Shown: one piece after another, positions 56,693-64,000 of the stretch | Layout of the letters: each line of letters begins with the position of its first letter | How positions within the stretch are numbered: position 1 is the stretch's first letter | Program-made: the position numbers and the translations under genes | The notes under the pieces: model-generated | Told to the model about the DNA's origin: nothing | What the model saw: the letters and a program-made list of their open reading frames with translations, nothing else | The model's database searches: none | Source: Rhodobacteraceae bacterium PARR1 | Lineage (GTDB): Bacteria > Pseudomonadota > Alphaproteobacteria > Rhodobacterales > Rhodobacteraceae | Direction of reading: 5' to 3' | DNA length: 64,000 nucleotides | Assembly (NCBI GenBank): GCA_002256185.1 | Contig: NKIT01000005.1 | Location: 1 to 64,000, forward strand

Positions 56693-59604
56693 GGATTGCA
56701 GGCAAGGGTCACATCGACCGCACGAAACCGCTGCGCTTTCGCTTTGACGGGGTGGAGTATACCGGCTTTCAGGGCGACACACTCGCCTCGGCCCTGCTGG
56801 CCAATGGGGTCAAGCTGGTTGGCCGCAGTTTCAAATATCACCGCCCGCGCGGGTTTCTGACCGCAGGGTCCGAAGAACCCAATGGCATGGTGGAAGTGGT
56901 CGATGGCAATCACCACACCCCCAACGTCCGCGCCACGATGCAAGAGCTTTATGACGGCCTGACCGCGCGCAGCCAGAACCGCTTTCCGTCGCTGAAGTTC
57001 GATGTGCTGGGGGTGAATGACCTGCTCTCGCCCTTCCTGTCGGCGGGGTTCTATTACAAGACCTTCACTTGGCCGCGTGCCTTTTGGGAAAAGCTCTATG
57101 AACCCGTGATCCGCCGCGCCGCAGGGCTTGGCACGCTGGTCGCCCAGCATGACGAAGCCGCCTATGAAAAGGCCTTCGCCTTTTGTGACCTGCTGGTGAT
57201 CGGGTCTGGCCCCACGGGCCTGATGGCGGCACTAACGGCAGCCCGCGCAGGCGCGGATGTGATCTTGGCCGAAGAGGACGCGCATCCGGGCGGTCGCCTG
57301 CTGTCCGATGGTGGGCAGGTGGGTGGTCAGGCGGCAAGCGACTGGGTGGCCGGAGTTTTGGCCGAACTCAAGGCCCTGCCCAACGTGCGGATCATGTCGC
57401 GCACCACTGTGACGGGTGTTTACGACGACGGCACCTATTCCGCGCTGGAACGGGTGGGCCTGCACCTTGCCCCGCGCACGGACCTGCCGCGTGAGTGTTT
57501 CTGGCGCATCACCGCCAAGCGGGCCGTGCTGGCAGCGGGCGCGTTGGAACGCCCCGTGGTGTTTCCGGGCAATGACCGCCCCGGCATCCTGCTCGCCTCG
57601 GCCTTGCGGGCCTATCTGAACCGCTGGGGTGTGGTTCCGGGCAAGCGCATCACCCTGATCGCCAACAACGATGGCGCACGCGAGGTTGCGCGGCAGGTGA
57701 TGGCGGCGGGCGTGAAGGTCGCTGCGATCCTCGACACCCGCGAAAACGCCAGCGCGGTCGAGGATTGCCCGGTCTACCTCGGCGCGCGCATCACCGCCAC
57801 CAAGGGGCGGCTTGGCCTGCACTCCATCGAAGTGGCGCACAAAGGCGGCAAGCTGACCATTGAGACGGACTGTCTGGCGATGTCGGGCGGCTGGAACCCC
57901 ACCGTCCATATCACCTGCCACCTGAACGGGCGGCCCGTCTGGCGTGACGACATCGCCGGTTTCGTTCCGGCCCCCAACGCAGTGCCGGGACTTATCCCTG
58001 CGGGTGCCTGTGCCGGTGACTTCTCGACCGCCGCCGCCTTGGCCAAAGGCGCTGCGGCGGCAGTGGACTCCCTCGCCGTGATGGGCATCGCTGCCACGGC
58101 ACCCGACCTGCCAAGTGCGGAAGATGCGCCCTATGCGATTGAGGCCTTTTGGCAAACGCCGGGGGCGACGGGTCGCCAATGGCTCGACTTCGCCAATGAC
58201 GTGACGACCAAGGATGTGGCGCTGTCGGCGCAGGAAAACTTCCGCAGCGTCGAGCATATGAAACGCTACACGACCCAAGGCATGGCCCCCGATCAGGGCA
58301 AAAACTCCAACGTCGCGGCCTTGGCCGTGCTGGCCGATGTGACGGGCCGCGCGATCCCGGAAACCGGCACCACCACCTTCCGCCCGCCGTTTGTGCCAAC
58401 CTCTATCGGTGCGATGGGGGCAGGGGGCAAGGCACAGGGCTTTGCGCCGCAACGCTTGCTGACCTCAGACCAAGCCAGCCGTGACCGGGGGGCCCCGATG
58501 ATCGAGGCGGGTCTCTGGTATCGCCCCAGCTACTTCCCCAAACCCGGCGAAAAGACGTGGCAAGAGTCCTGCAACCGCGAGGTTCGCATGGTCCGCACCG
58601 CCGTAGGTGTCGCGGATGTCTCGACCTTGGGCAAGATCGACATCCAGGGCAAGGATGCGGCGCGGTTTCTGGATTTTGTCTATACCAACACCTTCTCGAC
58701 CCTGCCTGTGGGCAAGGTCCGTTACGGGCTGATGCTGCGCGAAGATGGCATGGTGCTGGATGACGGCACCACCGCGCGATTGGGCGAACATCACTACCTG
58801 ATGACCACCACCACGGCGGCGGCGGGACTGGTGATGCGGCATCTGGATTTCGTGCATCAGGCGTTTTGCGCCGGTTGGGATGTGCGGTTCGTCTCGGTCA
58901 CCGAATCTTGGGCGCAATTCGCCATTGCCGGTCCCCGCGCGCGGGCGCTTTTGGCCACCATGCTGGACCGCACGCCGGACCTGCCCTTCATGGGCGTGAC
59001 CGATGTGGTGCTGGGATCGGTCAAGGCGCGGCTTTTCCGCATCTCGTTCAGCGGCGAAGAGGGCTATGAGATCGCCGTCCCCACCCGCTATGGCGAGGCG
59101 CTGTTCCGCGACCTGCTCGCCCGTGCTGAAACGCTGGGCGGCGGGCCTTATGGGATGGAGGCGCTGAACGTCCTGCGTATTGAAAAGGGCTTCATTACCC
59201 ATGCCGAGATTCATGGCCGCGTGACGGCCTATGACATCGGCATGGAAAAGATGGTCAGCGCCAAGAAAGACTGCATCGGCAAGGCGGCTGCAACACGCCC
59301 CGGTCTAATCGGCGCGGAACGTCAGCAATTGGTGGGCCTGCGTGCGCAAGCGCCGATCACCGCCGGGGCGCATCTGTTCCGTGCGGGTGACCGGGTGCAT
59401 CGCGAGACGGATCAGGGCTATGTCACCTCGGTCTGCTGGTCGGATACGCTGAACTGCTGGCTGGCGCTGGCCTTCCTTGAGAATGGCCGCGCGCGGCATG
59501 GGGAAAGCATTCGCTTGGTCGACCATCTGCGCGATATTGATGTGATCTGCGAAGTGGCCGATCCGGTGTTCTTCGACAAGGAAGGGGCCAAACTCCGTGC
59601 CTGA
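56689..59604 (+). CDS. soxA: Sarcosine oxidase alpha subunit
   Basis: FDGVEYTGFQGDTLASALLANGVKLVGRSFKYHRPRGFLTAGSEEPN; C-terminal GcvT-like aminomethyltransferase domain. Confidence 0.96.
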   Translation: MRIAGKGHIDRTKPLRFRFDGVEYTGFQGDTLASALLANGVKLVGRSFKYHRPRGFLTAGSEEPNGMVEVVDGNHHTPNVRATMQELYDGLTARSQNRFPSLKFDVLGVNDLLSPFLSAGFYYKTFTWPRAFWEKLYEPVIRRAAGLGTLVAQHDEAAYEKAFAFCDLLVIGSGPTGLMAALTAARAGADVILAEEDAHPGGRLLSDGGQVGGQAASDWVAGVLAELKALPNVRIMSRTTVTGVYDDGTYSALERVGLHLAPRTDLPRECFWRITAKRAVLAAGALERPVVFPGNDRPGILLASALRAYLNRWGVVPGKRITLIANNDGAREVARQVMAAGVKVAAILDTRENASAVEDCPVYLGARITATKGRLGLHSIEVAHKGGKLTIETDCLAMSGGWNPTVHITCHLNGRPVWRDDIAGFVPAPNAVPGLIPAGACAGDFSTAAALAKGAAAAVDSLAVMGIAATAPDLPSAEDAPYAIEAFWQTPGATGRQWLDFANDVTTKDVALSAQENFRSVEHMKRYTTQGMAPDQGKNSNVAALAVLADVTGRAIPETGTTTFRPPFVPTSIGAMGAGGKAQGFAPQRLLTSDQASRDRGAPMIEAGLWYRPSYFPKPGEKTWQESCNREVRMVRTAVGVADVSTLGKIDIQGKDAARFLDFVYTNTFSTLPVGKVRYGLMLREDGMVLDDGTTARLGEHHYLMTTTTAAAGLVMRHLDFVHQAFCAGWDVRFVSVTESWAQFAIAGPRARALLATMLDRTPDLPFMGVTDVVLGSVKARLFRISFSGEEGYEIAVPTRYGEALFRDLLARAETLGGGPYGMEALNVLRIEKGFITHAEIHGRVTAYDIGMEKMVSAKKDCIGKAAATRPGLIGAERQQLVGLRAQAPITAGAHLFRAGDRVHRETDQGYVTSVCWSDTLNCWLALAFLENGRARHGESIRLVDHLRDIDVICEVADPVFFDKEGAKLRA

Positions 59605-60148
59605 ACTGATCGCCAAAACCGCCCTTGGCGGTCCCGTCCCGCTGTTGCTCGCCGCCACCGAACTGGCCGAGGCACCGATCTTGCCCATGACCTCAGTGGC
59701 ACCTTATCCGGGGCGCGAGGAACAGGTGAACGCGGCGCTGAAACCCTTGGGGGTCGCATTCCCCGTCCCGAACAGCCAAAGCGCCAAGGGCGACGTGCGG
59801 CTGATCTGGACTGGCCGCGATCAAGCCTTCCTGATCGGTGCGCCCGCGCCCGAAGGTTTGGCCGAACACGCCGCGCTGACGGATCAAGCCGACGGCTGGG
59901 CACGCCTGACGCTGACCGGCCCGCAGGCCGAGGCCGCCTTGGCCCGTCTGGTCCCCATCGACCTGCGCGCAAACTCCTTTCCCATCGGCAGCACCACCCG
60001 TGCACCCTTGGGCCATATGTCGATGATCCTGTCGCGCATTTCCGAAAACGGATTTGAGATCATGATCTTCCGCTCCACGGCCCGCACCGCATGGCACGAA
60101 ATCGGCGACGCGCTGGAACATCTGCACGCCCGCGCCTCTGCGCTCTAA
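59597..60148 (+). CDS. soxG: Sarcosine oxidase gamma subunit
   Basis: Position 3' of soxA with 8-nt overlap; LTGPQAEAALARLVPIDLRANSFPIGSTTRAPLGHMSMILSRISENGFEIMIFRSTARTAWHEI. Confidence 0.92.
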   Translation: MPELIAKTALGGPVPLLLAATELAEAPILPMTSVAPYPGREEQVNAALKPLGVAFPVPNSQSAKGDVRLIWTGRDQAFLIGAPAPEGLAEHAALTDQADGWARLTLTGPQAEAALARLVPIDLRANSFPIGSTTRAPLGHMSMILSRISENGFEIMIFRSTARTAWHEIGDALEHLHARASAL

Positions 60149-60154
60149 CCTGCC

Positions 60155-60232
60155 TTCGCCCCGGTCTTCTCTGCTCAAATATCCTCGGGTGGGGTCCGGG
60201 GAGGGTGGAAAACCCTCCCCGGGGGAACTGCA
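60155..60232 (-). repeat. Interspersed stem-loop element, copy 4 (reverse orientation)
   Basis: Reverse complement cggggagggttttccaccctccccgg...cccgaggatatttgagcagagaaga; tail matches copy 1 (gggatatttgaacagagaaga). Confidence 0.75.
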
Positions 60233-60283
60233 GGGCACGCGGCATGACTGGACTAAACCCCCTTCAAGCCCGATATAGACAGC

Positions 60284-62263
60284 ATGTCCCTCTCACCCGG
60301 CTTCCTTGACGAACTTCGCACCCGTGTGACGCTGTCACAGATCGTCGGGCGCAAGGTCACATGGGACATGCGCAAATCCAATATGGCCAAGGGCGATTGG
60401 TGGGCACCATGCCCGTTCCATCAGGAAAAGTCGGCCTCGTTCCATGTCGATGACCGCAAGGGGTTTTACTATTGCTTTGGGTGCCATGCCAAAGGCGATG
60501 TGCTGACCTTTGTTAAAGAGTCCGACAACCTCGGCTTCATGGAAGCGGTCGAGGTTCTGGCGCGTGAAGCCGGGATGCAGATGCCCGCGCGCGATCCGCA
60601 GGCGGCGGTCAAGGCGGACCGGCGGACGCAACTGGCCGAGGTGATGGAAGAGGCGGTGAAATGGTTCCGCCTGCAACTGAAAACCTCTGCCGCTGCCGAT
60701 GCCCGTGCTTATCTGGAAAAGCGCCGTCTCTCGCCTGCGGCGCAAGAGCGGTGGGAGATCGGTTTCGCCCCGGATCAACGCCAAGGCCTGTTCCACGCTC
60801 TGACGCAAAAAGGCATTGCGGCTAATCTGATCGTGGATGCGGGTGTCTGTGCCAAACCCGATGACGGTGGCCCACCCTATGACCGTTTCCGTGGCCGCAT
60901 CATCTTTCCGATCCGTGACGGGCGCGGCAAGGCCATCAGCCTTGGTGGTCGGTCAATGGACCCCAATGCGCGGGCGAAATACCTGAACGGGCCGGAAACC
61001 GACCTGTTCGACAAGGGCCGCTCGCTCTTCAACCAAGCCCCCGCACGGGAAGCGGCGGGCAAGGGCCTGCCCCTGATCGTGGCCGAAGGCTATATGGACG
61101 TGATCGCCCTCTCAGAGGCGGGATTCAGGGCCGCCGTTGCCCCCTTGGGCACGGCGGTGACCGAAGACCAGCTTCGCCTGCTCTGGAAAATCGCGGATGA
61201 GCCGATCATCGCGCTGGATGGCGATACGGCTGGCATACGTGCAGCGCTGCGCGTCATTGACCTTGCCCTGCCGCTGCTCGAAGCCGGGAAAGCCCTGCGC
61301 TTTGCCATTCTTCCCGGTGGAATGGACCCGGACGATCTGATCAAGGCGCAAGGGGCCGCCGCCATGCAGCGCGTGCTGGATGAGGCGCAGCCGATGGTCA
61401 GCCTGCTCTGGCGGCGCGAGACCGAGGGCAAGGTCTTCGACAGCCCCGAACGCAAGGCAGCGCTGGACAAGAAACTGCGTGCGACCCTGTCCAAGATCGC
61501 TGATCCATCCATCCGCAGCCATTACGGCGAGGATATCAAGGCGCTCAGGCTGAAACTCTTTGGCCGCGAAGCGCAGCCCTTCAAGGAATGGAAACCGCGA
61601 AACCCTTCGCGCACGCAGGGGCGCTTTGCCCCCCGTTTTGATCCGTTGCGCGATAACCTGCCGCCGACAGCCTCGACCAAGGCATCGCTCTTGGGTCTGG
61701 GCGAGGATGCCTTGTCCGAGGTGCTGCGCGAAAAGGTCATCCTTGCGACGCTGGTCAACCGGCCCGAAATGATCGCCCAATTCGAAAGCCAGCTTGACCG
61801 CACCGATTTCGTCGGCCCCGGCCATGCCCGCCTGCGCGACCTGTTGCTGACCCATCCCGACGCGCCCGATCTGCGTGCCTTGGCGGCAGAGCATCTGCCG
61901 GGGGTTGTTGATGCCCTGATGGCTGAACCCCATGTCCGCAACGCGCCCGGCATGACCGACCCGGACCGCGAGAAAGCCGAATTCGCCGTGGCGCAGGACC
62001 TTTTCCTGTTGCAGGCCGAACGCGGGCGACGGCGCGAGATCGAAGAGGCGGCGCAAGACATCGAAGGCGTCGTCGATGAGGGCCTGACATGGCGTCTGCG
62101 CAAGGCCAACGAGGCCCGCGCCGAGGCGCAGCGCGGCCCACAGGACAAATCCGGCGAATCGGTGATCGCCCCTAATGGAGTGGCTCTGGACAAGGACGAA
62201 ATCGCCGCCGCGCGCCGGGTCTTTGACTCCATCCGCTTTGAAAAAGGTGGCAAGAACGGCTGA
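60284..62263 (+). CDS. dnaG: DNA primase
   Basis: CPFHQEKSASFHVDDRKGFYYCFGCHAKGDVLTFV zinc finger; VAEGYMDVIALSEAGF; EPIIALDGDTAGIRAA TOPRIM. Confidence 0.96.
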   Translation: MSLSPGFLDELRTRVTLSQIVGRKVTWDMRKSNMAKGDWWAPCPFHQEKSASFHVDDRKGFYYCFGCHAKGDVLTFVKESDNLGFMEAVEVLAREAGMQMPARDPQAAVKADRRTQLAEVMEEAVKWFRLQLKTSAAADARAYLEKRRLSPAAQERWEIGFAPDQRQGLFHALTQKGIAANLIVDAGVCAKPDDGGPPYDRFRGRIIFPIRDGRGKAISLGGRSMDPNARAKYLNGPETDLFDKGRSLFNQAPAREAAGKGLPLIVAEGYMDVIALSEAGFRAAVAPLGTAVTEDQLRLLWKIADEPIIALDGDTAGIRAALRVIDLALPLLEAGKALRFAILPGGMDPDDLIKAQGAAAMQRVLDEAQPMVSLLWRRETEGKVFDSPERKAALDKKLRATLSKIADPSIRSHYGEDIKALRLKLFGREAQPFKEWKPRNPSRTQGRFAPRFDPLRDNLPPTASTKASLLGLGEDALSEVLREKVILATLVNRPEMIAQFESQLDRTDFVGPGHARLRDLLLTHPDAPDLRALAAEHLPGVVDALMAEPHVRNAPGMTDPDREKAEFAVAQDLFLLQAERGRRREIEEAAQDIEGVVDEGLTWRLRKANEARAEAQRGPQDKSGESVIAPNGVALDKDEIAAARRVFDSIRFEKGGKNG

Positions 62264-62424
62264 TCGGCGCCTGCGAATGAAAAGAATCACCGTACGGTCC
62301 CTTCCCCCGCCCGTGATTCGCGTTATTGATTCGTGTTCGGTGGGGTTGATTCGTCTGACCCGCCGCCTTACGTCCGGACTCACCGCCGGAAGCCCAACTG
62401 GCCCAGCCCATCGCAGGAGCGCCC

Positions 62425-64000
<1,576 letters not shown>

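Noticed and set aside
57232-58452. 406-aa minus-strand ORF inside soxA
   Set aside because: Shadow ORF; soxA coding on the plus strand is unambiguous.

Overview
The window is a GC-rich alphaproteobacterial chromosome segment. Gene content and recurrent intergenic elements suggest a Rhodobacteraceae/Paracoccaceae-type genome (inference). Coding is dense. Main blocks: (1) 1-8.7 kb, a putative but uncharacterised carbohydrate catabolic locus: ABC permease, RbsD/FucU mutarotase, HxlB-like SIS protein, FGGY kinase, M42 peptidase-like protein, BtpA/SgcQ protein, aldo/keto reductase, TIM-barrel isomerase, GntR regulator with a matching operator, and a PfkB kinase. (2) purU. (3) Two sulfotransferase-like genes flanking a glycosyltransferase-like gene. 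(4) exbB-tonB without exbD. (5) A peptidase T gene that appears to have lost its catalytic Glu-Glu motif. (6) A P1/DmpA peptidase, a secreted GH16, and a Hint-domain remnant. (7) metR-metF. (8) aroQ, an acyl-CoA ligase and a thiolase next to bioMNY. (9) gabT, dprA, topA. (10) choVWX and betIBA with a BetI-like operator. (11) YqgE, MEKHLA, lldD, GT25 and a RamB/ScfR-type regulator with two TTTGCAAA sites. (12) Bcr/CflA MFS, glpX, hom, pirin. (13) An isolated TadE/TadG-like cluster. (14) Sarcosine oxidase soxBDAG. (15) dnaG and the 5' part of rpoD, which runs off the window and is absent from the ORF track. I found no convincing CRISPR, prophage, transposase, rRNA or tRNA. The strongest candidates for follow-up are the sugar locus, the catalytically disarmed PepT, the ligase/thiolase-bioMNY neighbourhood, and the regulatory palindromes.
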